A stretch of DNA of 46,513 nt from Sporanaerobium hydrogeniformans (lineage in GTDB: Bacteria; Bacillota; Clostridia; Lachnospirales; Cellulosilyticaceae). Below are positions 1-10,348 of the stretch, one piece after another. How positions within the stretch are numbered: position 1 is the first letter of the stretch; every line of letters starts with the position of its first letter. The stretch is taken from the NCBI RefSeq assembly GCF_002735925.1, contig NZ_PEDL01000021.1:1-46513 (forward strand), given 5' to 3'. The notes beneath the pieces are model-generated. The model had not been told where the DNA came from. It did not search any database and saw nothing but the letters and a program-made list of their open reading frames with translations. A program made the position numbers and the translations under genes.

Positions 1-35
1 CTCATGTCTTTAAGAAGGAATATAAAAAATTTAAA

Positions 36-262
36 CTTTCGTGTTACAGTGGAGAGCAAGAAAGAAGGCTTTTCGCAGGTTTCCTCCACAGACTTTCGCA
101 AAGTCTTGGTGAAGGCCTGTAGGCTGTCTTTAGGGACGTTATCGCAAGCGTTCTTCTTGCGATAGGTAGGACCGTTAGTCTACAGGACTGAACCTAGAGT
201 TTGCCAAGGCGAGGACCCAGAAACCGGAGAAAAGCCTTCTTTCTTGCGGCCGCGTAGGCACC
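36..262 (+). ncRNA. Unidentified structured RNA candidate
   Basis: No plausible protein is encoded, but the sequence folds extensively. A perfect 19-bp stem pairs 56-74 with 229-247, and continues after a 3x3 internal loop with 78-83/220-225. Inside are a hairpin 90-96/100-106 around CGC, a 7-bp helix 116-122/180-186, and a 9-bp hairpin 140-148/156-164. Unpaired stretches are purine-rich on the plus strand, so I favour that strand. It does not match RNase P, tmRNA, SRP or 6S RNA as I know them. A raiA-motif-type clostridial RNA of about 200 nt is a possibility I cannot confirm. The RNA's 5' end may lie near or beyond the window edge. Confidence 0.5.
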
Positions 263-332
263 CCTTCTTTTTCTTGACTTTTAAATTCCTAAGGGCACCT
301 CAACAAACTGAAATTTCAGACACACCAATGAG

Positions 333-379
333 ATAAGCCCTAAAAGATTAAGTGAGATTCTTAACCTTTTAGGGCTTAT
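333..379. terminator. Long hairpin between RNA candidate and GH2 gene
   Basis: A 14-bp perfect stem (333-346 with 366-379) continues after one mismatch with 5 more pairs (348-352/360-364) around a 7-nt loop. It lies downstream of the minus-strand GH2 gene and downstream of the plus-strand RNA candidate. Neither side has a proper T-run, so it may work as an RNA-stabilising hairpin or a weak bidirectional terminator. Confidence 0.45.
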
Positions 380-452
380 ATTAACTGTTATATCCTTTAT
401 TTATTGAGTATTTGTGGTAAGGAATTAATTTTAAAATCAATTTTCGATAGCT

Positions 453-3400
453 TTACTTAATTATTGTAAATGTTGCTTCTTTTGTAACTGGATTAAAGTC
501 TACCTTTATACCTAAAATCTTTGCAATATGTGCAATTGGAAGAACAGTTCTGCTCTCTTTGAGTTGTGGAGCTACATCCATAACTACTTTCTCGCCATTT
601 ACAAGGGCATAATATTGACCAATTATCAGTTTTATTTCTTTATCTGCTGTTTTAATAGTGACTGTTTTACTACGTGCATCCCACATTATATTTTTACTCT
701 CTATATTAAATAGTGTTGCCATATCCCTAACACCTACCATAGTACGGTTATTTTGAATATATGGTTTTACAATTAACGGAATATTCACTCCGTCATTTGA
801 TGCTAAACCAGTATTTAAAGAGATTATTACTGACTGTGGGACCACTGGTGCTACTGGTGTCACTGGTGTCACTGGTGTCACTGGTGTTGATGGCTTACTG
901 CCACCACCTGAACTGCCTCCTGAACTGCCTCCTGAACTGCTTGTTTGAATAACATAAGTAAATGTTGCAACATTACTATTTGTCATACCCTCTTTTACAG
1001 CGATAGCTTTAATAGTTGTTGTGCTACTAACTGTAATTGATCCAGTATATAATGTGCTAAAAGTCGTTGGTGTACTGCCATCTACAGTGTAATAAATCTT
1101 TGCACCATTTGTAGCAGTAGTTAATGTCACAGTTCTTGTACTAGCGTATGTACCTGCTGCAGGTGATGCAGAAGGTGCTATTGCTTGTTCTACTGGATCT
1201 ACTGGATCTACTGGATCACCAAACACAATTGTGTAAGAAATATCCACACCATCAGAGTCAGTAATAACCCATTGGTCTCCATCAAGTACAAAGTAAGACT
1301 GTCCAATATTTCTGCTATTCCTATAGGTACCTATAACTTCAATATTGCCTTCAAATTCACTCCAATCAAGTTCATTTCCTGGTTTAGGTTCTGGCACATA
1401 GATTTTTCGTTGCTGTTGATCGATAGTATAAACCTCAGAACTTAGTTTCCATCCATTAATTACGATTTCACTAATTTCAATACATTGTCCCCAACCTATT
1501 CCACCTGTTACATTAATTTTCACATATCTTCCAGAAACTTGACCTAAATCACTTTTTATTTTTGCACGACGTATTTCTGTATCAACTGAAACTGTATTTC
1601 CACTTAAATCAGCTGCAACAGTATACTGTTCTCCATCTGTGCTTACCTGTACATTATATTTGTAAGTTCTAGGTGCAGGATTGTTATTATACCACTCTAT
1701 TTGAATATTGTTCAGATTGTATATCTGTCCTAAATCAACTTGTATCCAACCAGTTGTAGCACGGTCTGCAGACCAGTAGGTCGCACCATTCATATCTACG
1801 GCATTACTTGTAGGATAATCTTGCAATGCTGTAGATGCAGTAACATTTTTACCAAATGCAAGATTAGGGCTAGTAAAACGATATACATTAACTGTGTTCT
1901 TATCTTGAGATGTTGCCTTAACAACCATATCTAAACTAACTTCCGCAGTAGCATCTATAATAGGAGTAGTTTCATCAGACTGATACAGCTTCCATGTTGT
2001 TCCATTAATCCCATTAATTATACTTTGAAGTTCTTGCACTTTAATACTACCTAAAAGCGCAATAGACAAGTTAGCGTTATCAACTAAAACATTTTCAGAG
2101 CTAGATCCTAATAATGTTTTGGTACCTTTTACTCGTGTCCACCTAATTGTGTCAGTGTACTCTTGATTATCAAATGTACCCGTAGCAACTATATTGTTCT
2201 CACCGAGTATTAGCTGAACATTATCCCATACAAAAACACCTAGTCCATCATTTTGTTTTGTTTCCATTGTTTTTCCATTTACTTTAAGTGTTACCTCATC
2301 ACAATTAGAATAAATTTTCACAGAAACAAATTCATCTTCTCTTGGGTTAAATCGGCTACTGTTGATGTGTACAAAGTGATCTACTGAATTCCAGTTAGCT
2401 TTGTATAGATAGAAAGCATCTTTTTTCGTCTGCCTATCATGAGATATCAATCCCTTGTCATTCACACCTTTTTGTCCACCCTCATCTCTTCCATCAGAAC
2501 CGAAGTCAAACATATTCCAAACTGCAGTTGACCATAAATATTCTAAATCTTTTATGTCTCGTAATGCATCTTCATGCCATACACTTTGATATTCCTCGGG
2601 GTGCCACTGTCCTCTAGATTGCCCAATAGAAAATTGTGGTGGATCTTCATGTTGAACTAGGCTAGCACCAGCACCATATTCTGATATACCTACTGGTTTT
2701 CTATCCTCAGAATTATAATGTGTATCCATCATACCTTTAACAGTACCTTCATAATACCAATTAGGATAAATATTCCAACCAATTAAGTCCGCATTCCACA
2801 TTTCTGCAGCATCAGAGTTCGTTGCATAAGTAGTAAGTCGAGTACTATCCTCTTCATGAGCTAAATCATTTAACTTTTTAACCATTTCGACTACAAAACT
2901 ATTGCTATTAATCTCATTGGATAATCCCCAGAAAAAAACTGATGGCCTATTGTATTGTTGTCTGATCATCTCAGTTAGCTGTTGCTTTGCATTATCAACA
3001 AACTCATCACTTTGTGTAACTCCACCGACCATTGGAATTTCTGCCCATACAGCAATACCATAGCGATCACATAATTCGTAGAAATAAGGGTCATGAGGAT
3101 AATGTGCTAAACGAACATAGTTTACACCCATTTCATACATTAATCCTAAATCTTGATTGTGCTCTGCTTGTGTTAACGCATTCCCTAAATAGACATCAGG
3201 ATTAACAGCACTATAACTGTCTTGGTGACGACTAACGCCACGCAAAGCATAAGGCTGCCCATTAAGCAGGAATCCTTTATCATAGTCTACTTCAAAGTAA
3301 CGGAAGCCCACATACTGGCTAACTTCGTCTACTGGTACATTATCAACATACACTTCCAAATCCACAATATATCTAAATGGATCTGCTGTACCATTCCAAA

Positions 3401-6400
3401 GACGAGGATTCTCTACAACCATTTTTTCAGTATATTCTACATTACCCATAGCCTGAACAGTGAGAGTTGTTTCCTTGACTTCAACTATCTCATTTGTTGC
3501 CATATTTTCAACATCAAATAGTGGATTGGATACTGAATCAACCTCTTCAAAAGCATCTGGTGTTCTTAATGTTGCAATTATTTTTACTTCTTTTTCAACA
3601 TCCGAATCGTTTACAATCGTTGATTTAATATCTAAGTTAGCACTTTCAGAACTTACATCTGTTGGTGTTAGATAAAGTCCTGAAGATGCATTATCCAAAA
3701 TATCAATATGTACATCATCAGTAAGAATCAAATTAACATTTCTATAGATACCACCAAAAATTGTAAAGTCTCCACCACGTGGTGCTATGTTTGGATTTGA
3801 ACTATTATCTACTTTTACAGCAATAATATTACTAGTATTCTCATTTAGATAATCTGTAATATCAAATCTAAAAGCTGTATATCCACCCTCATGTACTCCT
3901 ATATAATTTCCATTGACATAAACCTCTGTCTTTAGACAAGAACCTAAAAATTCAATATAAATACGCTTATTTGCATATGCTTCGTTCCAAGGTAACGTTT
4001 TTCTATACCAGCTGACACCTCTTCTGTACGAACCTCCATCAGCACCATCTTCAGCGTTCCATGTGTGAGGAAGATTTATTGCTTCCCAATCACTATCATT
4101 CAAGCTGATGCTTGACGCTTCGTTGGCTTCAATACTACTTTCATTGTACTTCCAATCTCGATTAATATTTACAATTTTACGTACATCACCAGTAGTAGGA
4201 TCAACAGGATCAACTGGGCCACCTGGACCAACTGGAGTCTTAGGAGCAGCTTCTATATATTCGCTGTTATCATATGCAGTTAATTCTGCTGCAGTTACCT
4301 CATAATCACTGTTTGCAGAAGTAAAGGCTAAACGATCTCCCTGTCTATCCTCAAACCCTATATACTCAAATACACCTACTGTGATCTCATCTATATTAGA
4401 TGTCAATTGAATATTCTTCCAAAGAAAAACCCCTGGTTGAGTCATAATGGGTTTAACATCTGTAAGTTCACCATCAATTCTCAGTTCTAAACATTTGTCT
4501 AGTTGGTTCTTTAGCTCTTCCCAATAATATGGTTCACAGAATTGTACATTGGTATAAACCTTAATATCAATTCCATTCTCCAATGTAGAAGGATCTAAAG
4601 TCATCAAGTAATCTCCAGAAGTAATATGGACAAAGTCTTCTGTTTTGTTCCACTTTGCTTTGTAGTAAAAGAAAGTATCTTTCTTCGTCTCTCTATCGTA
4701 TGTTACAAGTCCTTTATTATTTTGTCCATAAACAATTGGATCTCCTTCTTTTTTAGAGTCTGATCCAAAATCAAACATATTCCATATCGCTGTACTCCAC
4801 AACCAGTTATTTGGCTCAATAGCAGTACGATAGTTCTGTTCGTGCACAATATTTTGCCATTCTTGAGGATGAGTTGGGAATGTAAACATACGTCCAGTGA
4901 TAACCGCATTTCCCAGCGTAAGCACACTTTCAGTGGTAACCTCATCTTCAATGTCAATCACACTTCCAGTGGTAACTTCATAATCTATAATAATCTGATG
5001 ATTTTTGGGAACACCACCTGCACCATATTCACTGATGCCGTATGGCATGTTTGGATAGTCAGTACTAACCGCATCAATCTTATCTCCAAGAGAAGCAGGA
5101 TTAGCCTGATACCATCCAAAATAATATGTTCCTGTAGGTGCATCTACAAGACCAGTAGCTCCACCCATATCATCAACTGTAATACCACTATCAAACCCCT
5201 GTGTTGCCAAAGTTGTAAGTGTTACCTCACGAGAAGGATCCAGTTCGTGTGCTACATTTTGCATATCTCGAATGAAAGAAACTACTTTCGTATCCGTTCC
5301 ATTTTTTGTACTTGTCTGGTTCTCCACACACCATACTGCAATAGATGCATGATTATATAGTTGAGTAATCATTTCAGTCAATTGCTGAATAGTATTCTCT
5401 TGGCCTGGTCCCCAAATTTTATTAGCTCCATCTTGATAATCTGTAGGTACACTATTTGTACAAGGAAGCTCAGCCCATGTCACTATACCTCGCATATCAG
5501 CTTGTGTATAGAAGTAATCATCATACTGATAATGTGCCGCCCTGATGAAATTAACACCCATCTGTTCCATCAATGCAAAGTTTGTATCCCAATCAGTATT
5601 GTCAATGGCATTACCTTTACCAGCAAAATCTTGGTGTGTATTTACACCACGCAGTAAATATTCTTCACCATTTAATTTAAAGCCTGCTCCAATGCCACCA
5701 TTTGCTTCGTTAGCTTTTGCCTCATTGTAGCTCAAAATTTCAAAGGTACGGAAACCTACACGATCCATCATGGTATCCATAGTGTACCCTTGAGCATCGG
5801 TTAATGTTAAATAAACTCTGTATAGATAAGCTGCATTCTCACCATTTTGAATACCATTCCATAGATTTGCATCATTAATGCTAATGGTATCCATTTCAAC
5901 TGCATTATTCCCCTCTATGGCAGTAAATGCTGTGGCAGATTCTTGAACAAAATTGCCCTGCATATCAAATACCCTTGCAGTAATCGCATAATCACTTGCC
6001 ACAGGAACAGTTACGTTTGTAGTAATATTTAAGATCGCATCACCTATTTTTCCTGTTACACCACCATTTTCAATATTATTTACACTCTGGTTGAAATAAA
6101 CACCTGATGATGCATTCGTGACACTGGATTCCAAAGAAAAATAGGCATCACTGGTGTTGATGATATGTACATCGCGATAAATTCCACCCCATTGTGTGTA
6201 ATCGGGGCTACCTAAAGGAATTATTGTTGTCGTATTTGCATTGTTTACATCAACCTTTAGTTCAACCGTATCTTTACCTGCAATATAATTAGTAATATCG
6301 AAAGTAAAAGCTGCATATCCTCCTTGATGTTGGCCTACCTCTACCTCATCAATATAGACAACTGTTTCTTTATTTGCACCATCGAACTTTAAAAATACTT

Positions 6401-6728
6401 TTCCATTTTGATAATCCGAAACATCCACTGTTTTCTCGTAGGTACTCGTACCACGATAATATGAGTTTCCTGACCCATCTTTATCATCAGGACCATTACT
6501 TCCATCCACTGTATTCCATGTGTGTGGTAAGTCTACTGTGGATGTACTCCCATCTTTTCCATATGTAAAGGTCCAGTCGCTATTAATAATCGTATCTGTT
6601 CTCTCTACACGTTCAGGAGTTATATGCTCTGCCGCTTTAAGCACCATTGTTGTGCCATTGAGCATTTGAGATATCGTAATTACTGTGCAGAGTACTCTAG
6701 CTAATAATTTTTTAGAATTGATTCTCAC
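453..6728 (-). CDS. Secreted double GH2 glycosidase with CBM32 and CuAO-N surface domain
   Basis: This 2091-residue exported glycoside hydrolase starts at GTG, with AAGGGGTG as ribosome binding site. The N-terminus is a signal peptide (about residues 1-33). Two complete GH2 units follow (sugar-binding, Ig-like and TIM-barrel parts), about 40-830 and 870-1540, joined by a PVDPVD-type linker. Next come an F5/8C (CBM32-like) domain near 1615-1765, a chitobiase-C-like Fn3 module near 1849-1928, a Gly/Ser and TPV-repeat linker, and a copper-amine-oxidase-N domain from about 1964 to the end, probably for cell-surface attachment. In repeat 2 the catalytic pair is intact (acid/base E1272 in LSNEI, nucleophile E1350 in ISEYG). 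In repeat 1 the nucleophile E567 is present but the acid/base position is Gln (Q471 in CVENQ). Beta-galactosidase-like activity is likely; the substrate is unknown. The upstream kinase, regulator and binding protein probably control it. Confidence 0.9.
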   Translation of the reverse strand: MRINSKKLLARVLCTVITISQMLNGTTMVLKAAEHITPERVERTDTIINSDWTFTYGKDGSTSTVDLPHTWNTVDGSNGPDDKDGSGNSYYRGTSTYEKTVDVSDYQNGKVFLKFDGANKETVVYIDEVEVGQHQGGYAAFTFDITNYIAGKDTVELKVDVNNANTTTIIPLGSPDYTQWGGIYRDVHIINTSDAYFSLESSVTNASSGVYFNQSVNNIENGGVTGKIGDAILNITTNVTVPVASDYAITARVFDMQGNFVQESATAFTAIEGNNAVEMDTISINDANLWNGIQNGENAAYLYRVYLTLTDAQGYTMDTMMDRVGFRTFEILSYNEAKANEANGGIGAGFKLNGEEYLLRGVNTHQDFAGKGNAIDNTDWDTNFALMEQMGVNFIRAAHYQYDDYFYTQADMRGIVTWAELPCTNSVPTDYQDGANKIWGPGQENTIQQLTEMITQLYNHASIAVWCVENQTSTKNGTDTKVVSFIRDMQNVAHELDPSREVTLTTLATQGFDSGITVDDMGGATGLVDAPTGTYYFGWYQANPASLGDKIDAVSTDYPNMPYGISEYGAGGVPKNHQIIIDYEVTTGSVIDIEDEVTTESVLTLGNAVITGRMFTFPTHPQEWQNIVHEQNYRTAIEPNNWLWSTAIWNMFDFGSDSKKEGDPIVYGQNNKGLVTYDRETKKDTFFYYKAKWNKTEDFVHITSGDYLMTLDPSTLENGIDIKVYTNVQFCEPYYWEELKNQLDKCLELRIDGELTDVKPIMTQPGVFLWKNIQLTSNIDEITVGVFEYIGFEDRQGDRLAFTSANSDYEVTAAELTAYDNSEYIEAAPKTPVGPGGPVDPVDPTTGDVRKIVNINRDWKYNESSIEANEASSISLNDSDWEAINLPHTWNAEDGADGGSYRRGVSWYRKTLPWNEAYANKRIYIEFLGSCLKTEVYVNGNYIGVHEGGYTAFRFDITDYLNENTSNIIAVKVDNSSNPNIAPRGGDFTIFGGIYRNVNLILTDDVHIDILDNASSGLYLTPTDVSSESANLDIKSTIVNDSDVEKEVKIIATLRTPDAFEEVDSVSNPLFDVENMATNEIVEVKETTLTVQAMGNVEYTEKMVVENPRLWNGTADPFRYIVDLEVYVDNVPVDEVSQYVGFRYFEVDYDKGFLLNGQPYALRGVSRHQDSYSAVNPDVYLGNALTQAEHNQDLGLMYEMGVNYVRLAHYPHDPYFYELCDRYGIAVWAEIPMVGGVTQSDEFVDNAKQQLTEMIRQQYNRPSVFFWGLSNEINSNSFVVEMVKKLNDLAHEEDSTRLTTYATNSDAAEMWNADLIGWNIYPNWYYEGTVKGMMDTHYNSEDRKPVGISEYGAGASLVQHEDPPQFSIGQSRGQWHPEEYQSVWHEDALRDIKDLEYLWSTAVWNMFDFGSDGRDEGGQKGVNDKGLISHDRQTKKDAFYLYKANWNSVDHFVHINSSRFNPREDEFVSVKIYSNCDEVTLKVNGKTMETKQNDGLGVFVWDNVQLILGENNIVATGTFDNQEYTDTIRWTRVKGTKTLLGSSSENVLVDNANLSIALLGSIKVQELQSIINGINGTTWKLYQSDETTPIIDATAEVSLDMVVKATSQDKNTVNVYRFTSPNLAFGKNVTASTALQDYPTSNAVDMNGATYWSADRATTGWIQVDLGQIYNLNNIQIEWYNNNPAPRTYKYNVQVSTDGEQYTVAADLSGNTVSVDTEIRRAKIKSDLGQVSGRYVKINVTGGIGWGQCIEISEIVINGWKLSSEVYTIDQQQRKIYVPEPKPGNELDWSEFEGNIEVIGTYRNSRNIGQSYFVLDGDQWVITDSDGVDISYTIVFGDPVDPVDPVEQAIAPSASPAAGTYASTRTVTLTTATNGAKIYYTVDGSTPTTFSTLYTGSITVSSTTTIKAIAVKEGMTNSNVATFTYVIQTSSSGGSSGGSSGGGSKPSTPVTPVTPVTPVAPVVPQSVIISLNTGLASNDGVNIPLIVKPYIQNNRTMVGVRDMATLFNIESKNIMWDARSKTVTIKTADKEIKLIIGQYYALVNGEKVVMDVAPQLKESRTVLPIAHIAKILGIKVDFNPVTKEATFTIIK

Positions 6729-7047
6729 TGTTTACACCCCTTTTTAAAATTTTTGTAACCTTTCTTTACTAGTAGGCACGTATATTGCTTCACAAATCAC
6801 TTATAACTTACAAATCACCCCCTATTATTATCTTTCCAAGTAAAAATACTGCAATTGATTACATAAATGTGATGTTTTGCAGTTTACTTAATCGACATCT
6901 CTAAATCCTCTCCTCATGAATAATGTTGATTTTAGTGTGATGTCATCTTACGATAAATTACACCTATAACGTTATCATTATTAGAATTTTATTAAAACAA
7001 CAAATCCTAGATGTTCTATCACTATTATGCTATAACTTTTTTAATTA
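6729..7047 (-). promoter_or_regulatory. Upstream region of the GH2 gene with inverted repeat
   Basis: This long untranslated region precedes the GTG start. It holds an inverted repeat, ACTGCAA (6848-6854) facing TTGCAGT (6877-6883), a plausible operator for the AraC-type response regulator encoded just upstream. One TTGCAG arm can serve as a -35 box, followed by a TAATAAT-like -10 about 16-18 bp away on the minus strand. The promoter call is weak and the operator assignment is inference. Confidence 0.35.
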
Positions 7048-7090
7048 ACAAAAAGAGACTAACGAAATATTATAATTTCTCTTAGCCTCT
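7048..7090 (-). terminator. Intrinsic terminator after solute-binding protein gene
   Basis: Read on the minus strand, AGAGGCTAA (plus positions 82-90 of the 7000s) pairs with TTAGTCTCT (7054-7062) through one G-U pair, with an inner GAAAT/ATTTC extension, followed by TTTTTG. It separates the binding-protein gene from the GH2 gene, so GH2 probably has its own promoter. Confidence 0.7.
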
Positions 7091-7106
7091 TAATCTTATT
7101 GCTATT

Positions 7107-8606
7107 TTATTGCTTGTTTTTAAGCTTCCACTTTTCAAATTGATGCTGTTTCTCAATAATAACACGCTTTAAACCAGCTGCATCTAATTCTTCTCGCATT
7201 TTTGGCAAATAAATTTTTGGGTCTACTAGACCATTCTCTAAAATGATACTATATTGAGTATAAATTTTTTCAACAGCTATATACTCCTTATAAACAGGAG
7301 ATATATCAAATCTAAATCCTATACCTTTTGACTTAATTGCTCCCTCTTGAAAGGCATGTAAATCATCCCACAATGTTAACGAGTTACCTTCCCATATATG
7401 TGTAATAAATTGATTGGGCATACTCCAACTATTACCCATTGTATACTTCTGACCTAAATTATCAGCACTTTTAATATGTCCATCCTCACTAAAAATATAA
7501 TGTCTTCCTTCCATACCATAACATAATAAGTTCATTATATCTGCATTTGTATATAGGAGATTTAAAAGTTGCATTGATTTTTCTTGTGAAATGGTATTTC
7601 GTGTTATAGTCCAAAGGCACTTTGAAATAGCTTCTGATCCTATGGCAGTTTCTCCAATTTGTATAAACTCCATTTCTACATCATAATAAGATTGTTCTTG
7701 TTGTTCAATTCCTGGTTTGCCAAATTGGGTATAGGCAAAGATTTTATTTTCTGAAATTTTCTGTTCAAGTGTCAGATTGTCCATAAAAATATCGGGCTGA
7801 AGATACCCTTTTAAATACCATCTACGTACCAATTCTAAGTTTTCCATATATTTTTGAGTTGCAAACAAGTCGACAATCTGATCATCTTGTCCATAATTAG
7901 GTAATACCCCAAAGACATTTCCACCTAACTTATCATATTCCCCATGATGATAAAGAAGTGTTCTTGTACCAGGTACTAAAACTATTAAATCAGGTTCATT
8001 GTTTTTAATAATTTCAAAAACAGCTTCCAAATCTTTAATCGTCTTAATAGACTTAACATCAATTTTATACTTATCTACTAGATCTTTTCTTAGTACATAA
8101 CCATCATATCCAGTAGCATACCCCCTAACGTTAGGAACACCATAAATGTTCCCATTTAGTTTGCAAGCCTCTATGGCATCCTTTCCAACAGCATCTATTA
8201 TCCCTTTTCCATTTTGTTTAATAATATCATTAAGAACAACTAATTGATCTTTAATATTAACCTCTGTATGAATATGATTAAGAGCAAGCATAAGGTCAAG
8301 TTGTTTATGATCAACTAACATTGTTTGTACTGCTTGTTTATATTCTTCAAACTTAAAAACTTTTAATTCTACTTCCACCTCTATTTGTGATCGAGTAATC
8401 TTATTAATTTCCTCTTGAACTAACAATAAATCTTCTGGAATATTGGTCATTGTAGGAAAAGCAATCACAAATTTCATATAATCTTTATTTACTCTTTTTT
8501 CATCTACTTGTTTTTTTTCAAAGTATATTGTATGTATTATGTATATTATAATTATCACAAGTAGCATCATTACACTTTTACTAAATGTTTTTCTCAATCC
8601 TATCAC
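7107..8606 (-). CDS. Membrane-anchored extracellular solute-binding protein
   Basis: About 499 residues, resembling the large carbohydrate ABC-transporter binding proteins (SBP family 1/LipO-like) of Lachnospiraceae. An N-terminal hydrophobic helix (about residues 10-28) is not followed by a lipobox cysteine, so the protein appears anchored by an uncleaved helix. No permease or ATPase gene is adjacent. Upstream are an AraC-type response regulator (18 bp gap) and a histidine kinase, so this may be the ligand-capturing partner of the kinase rather than a transporter part. The open frame begins with GTG at 8606, but a TTG three codons later is better spaced from the AGGTGA ribosome-binding sequence. 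Substrate unknown, presumably a glycan fragment released by the GH2 enzyme. Confidence 0.75.
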   Translation of the reverse strand: MIGLRKTFSKSVMMLLVIIIIYIIHTIYFEKKQVDEKRVNKDYMKFVIAFPTMTNIPEDLLLVQEEINKITRSQIEVEVELKVFKFEEYKQAVQTMLVDHKQLDLMLALNHIHTEVNIKDQLVVLNDIIKQNGKGIIDAVGKDAIEACKLNGNIYGVPNVRGYATGYDGYVLRKDLVDKYKIDVKSIKTIKDLEAVFEIIKNNEPDLIVLVPGTRTLLYHHGEYDKLGGNVFGVLPNYGQDDQIVDLFATQKYMENLELVRRWYLKGYLQPDIFMDNLTLEQKISENKIFAYTQFGKPGIEQQEQSYYDVEMEFIQIGETAIGSEAISKCLWTITRNTISQEKSMQLLNLLYTNADIMNLLCYGMEGRHYIFSEDGHIKSADNLGQKYTMGNSWSMPNQFITHIWEGNSLTLWDDLHAFQEGAIKSKGIGFRFDISPVYKEYIAVEKIYTQYSIILENGLVDPKIYLPKMREELDAAGLKRVIIEKQHQFEKWKLKNKQ

Positions 8607-8623
8607 CTACCCTATAAAGAATT

Positions 8624-10189
8624 TTATAAATTACGAAATTCCTTCGGTGTGTTGCCTGTTACCCTTTTAAATATTCTAGAGAAATACGCAATATTTCCAT
8701 AACCCACATCAATAGCTATATTGGTGATACTCTCATTTGTACTTTTTAATAATCTTTTTGCTGCTTGAATTCTAGTATTTATAATATAATCTGATATTGA
8801 AATGCCCATTTGCTGTTTAAAGATATGTGATAAATAATCAGGATGCAAAAAAACTTTATTTGCCATTTCAGTTCTATTAAGTTCTTTAGCCATATTCTCT
8901 TCTATATACCTTTTTATTTCATCTACTACAGATGGTGTTTTTTCTAATTCATAACTATAACTTGTAATATTTTGTAACAGTGTATCGATCCACATATACA
9001 TATCATCAAATGAGTTGGTTGCTTTATCAAATAGTTCAACCATTTGTTCATCTTTTAATATAGAATGTGCCTGAATCCCTTTTTTCCTTAACAAAATATA
9101 GAGTTCTTGCAAAAAGTCATTTTTAAATTGACTCAAACCAATAAAACCTATACAATCAATGCTTGATAAAAATGCTTTTACCTGTTCAATAGCAAAAGCA
9201 TAATTATCATTCAATATTTCATTCATCCATTTTTCCATATTAGGTTTTTCATAACTTGTGTTTTTAATATCCTGACTGAGTAAAGCTATAACTCTATTAG
9301 TTTTTAAAACATCGTTTTTTTCTGCTAATAAAAGTTCATGTACAGTTTTGGATAAATCATTAACCTCAACAATATCTTTTATATAACAAGTTGCTTTATA
9401 CTCCGGATAATAACTTACAAATACATTAATAAGCATCTGACATTTTTCTTGATAAACATTTATATTTTTTAAATTTGCTGTTTTTAAAACGAGTAAAGTA
9501 TTTTGATCTATGGAAAAAACATCTTTTGACTCAGTCACACCGAAGAAAATTTCAGCAACAATATTTTTTAGCACAAATTCAATGATGCTATTTCCTTTTG
9601 TCTCATTGCAAATTTTTAGTCGCTTCCATTTGACAATAATAGGACAATAATTTGTTTCATTAATGGAATAGCCTATTGTATTTGCCATTTTTTCAATAGC
9701 CTTCAATTCATTGCATTTGTGTTTAAAAATAATATCCTTCCAAAGATCCTGATACACTTTAACAGCATTTGAACTCCAATAGTCAGCAAATTTCTGATTA
9801 TCCTTGATTTTTTCTACCTCTTTTACTTGAACAACAGCTTTCATAATAACTGCTTCAAGCTCATTTTTAGGGGCTGGTTTTAGTAAATAATCTTTAACTT
9901 GCATTTTGATTGCCTTACTAGCATATTCAAAATTTGCATAGCTGGTCAAAAGTATAATAACAACACTATATGCTTCATTAATAATCCATTCAACCAAATC
10001 AAGCCCACTTCCTTTTGGCATTTCAATATCACAAATCATAATATCCACATGATTTGTTTTAAATATTTTTTGGGCTTGTTTCATATTATAGGCAGTATAT
10101 ATTTGACTAATATTCATACTTTTCCAATTAAGTATACTTTTTAAGCCTTCTACTGCAAGTACATCATCATCAACCATTAGGATATTCAT
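8624..10189 (-). CDS. YesN-type AraC-family response regulator
   Basis: Two-component response regulator with an N-terminal receiver domain (about 1-120) and a C-terminal AraC double helix-turn-helix (about 420-521). The acidic pocket D7-D9, the phosphoacceptor D54 in ICDIEMP, the Thr in LLTSYAN and the Lys in YLLKPAP are all present. The middle region is the variable linker typical of YesN proteins. I place the start at the ATG at 10189 because AAAGGGATGG sits about 8 nt before it; an in-frame GTG at 10210 lacks a good ribosome binding site. It pairs with the kinase gene encoded upstream (138 bp gap) and probably activates the binding-protein and GH2 genes. Confidence 0.9.
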   Translation of the reverse strand: MNILMVDDDVLAVEGLKSILNWKSMNISQIYTAYNMKQAQKIFKTNHVDIMICDIEMPKGSGLDLVEWIINEAYSVVIILLTSYANFEYASKAIKMQVKDYLLKPAPKNELEAVIMKAVVQVKEVEKIKDNQKFADYWSSNAVKVYQDLWKDIIFKHKCNELKAIEKMANTIGYSINETNYCPIIVKWKRLKICNETKGNSIIEFVLKNIVAEIFFGVTESKDVFSIDQNTLLVLKTANLKNINVYQEKCQMLINVFVSYYPEYKATCYIKDIVEVNDLSKTVHELLLAEKNDVLKTNRVIALLSQDIKNTSYEKPNMEKWMNEILNDNYAFAIEQVKAFLSSIDCIGFIGLSQFKNDFLQELYILLRKKGIQAHSILKDEQMVELFDKATNSFDDMYMWIDTLLQNITSYSYELEKTPSVVDEIKRYIEENMAKELNRTEMANKVFLHPDYLSHIFKQQMGISISDYIINTRIQAAKRLLKSTNESITNIAIDVGYGNIAYFSRIFKRVTGNTPKEFRNL

Positions 10190-10348
10190 TCTAATTACCA
10201 TCCCTTTCACTGTGCTTAAAGCACAAAATTTATTATTACCACCATTCTACTTTTAGCTTTAATAATGTTATCACTATCATATACTACATGCATTTGTTCT
10301 TTAATGTAGTCTATAGCATAAAGTTTTAGTCTTAATTTATTTTTCATA

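Noticed and set aside
845-940. Short tandem repeats resembling a CRISPR or microsatellite
   Set aside because: They encode the in-frame TPV and Gly/Ser linkers of the GH2 protein, as do the repeats at 1190-1215.
4842-5360. 172-residue plus-strand open frame inside the GH2 gene
   Set aside because: It is antisense to conserved catalytic-domain coding sequence, has no ribosome binding site, and the translation is rich in Cys, Ser and Ile as expected for a shadow frame.
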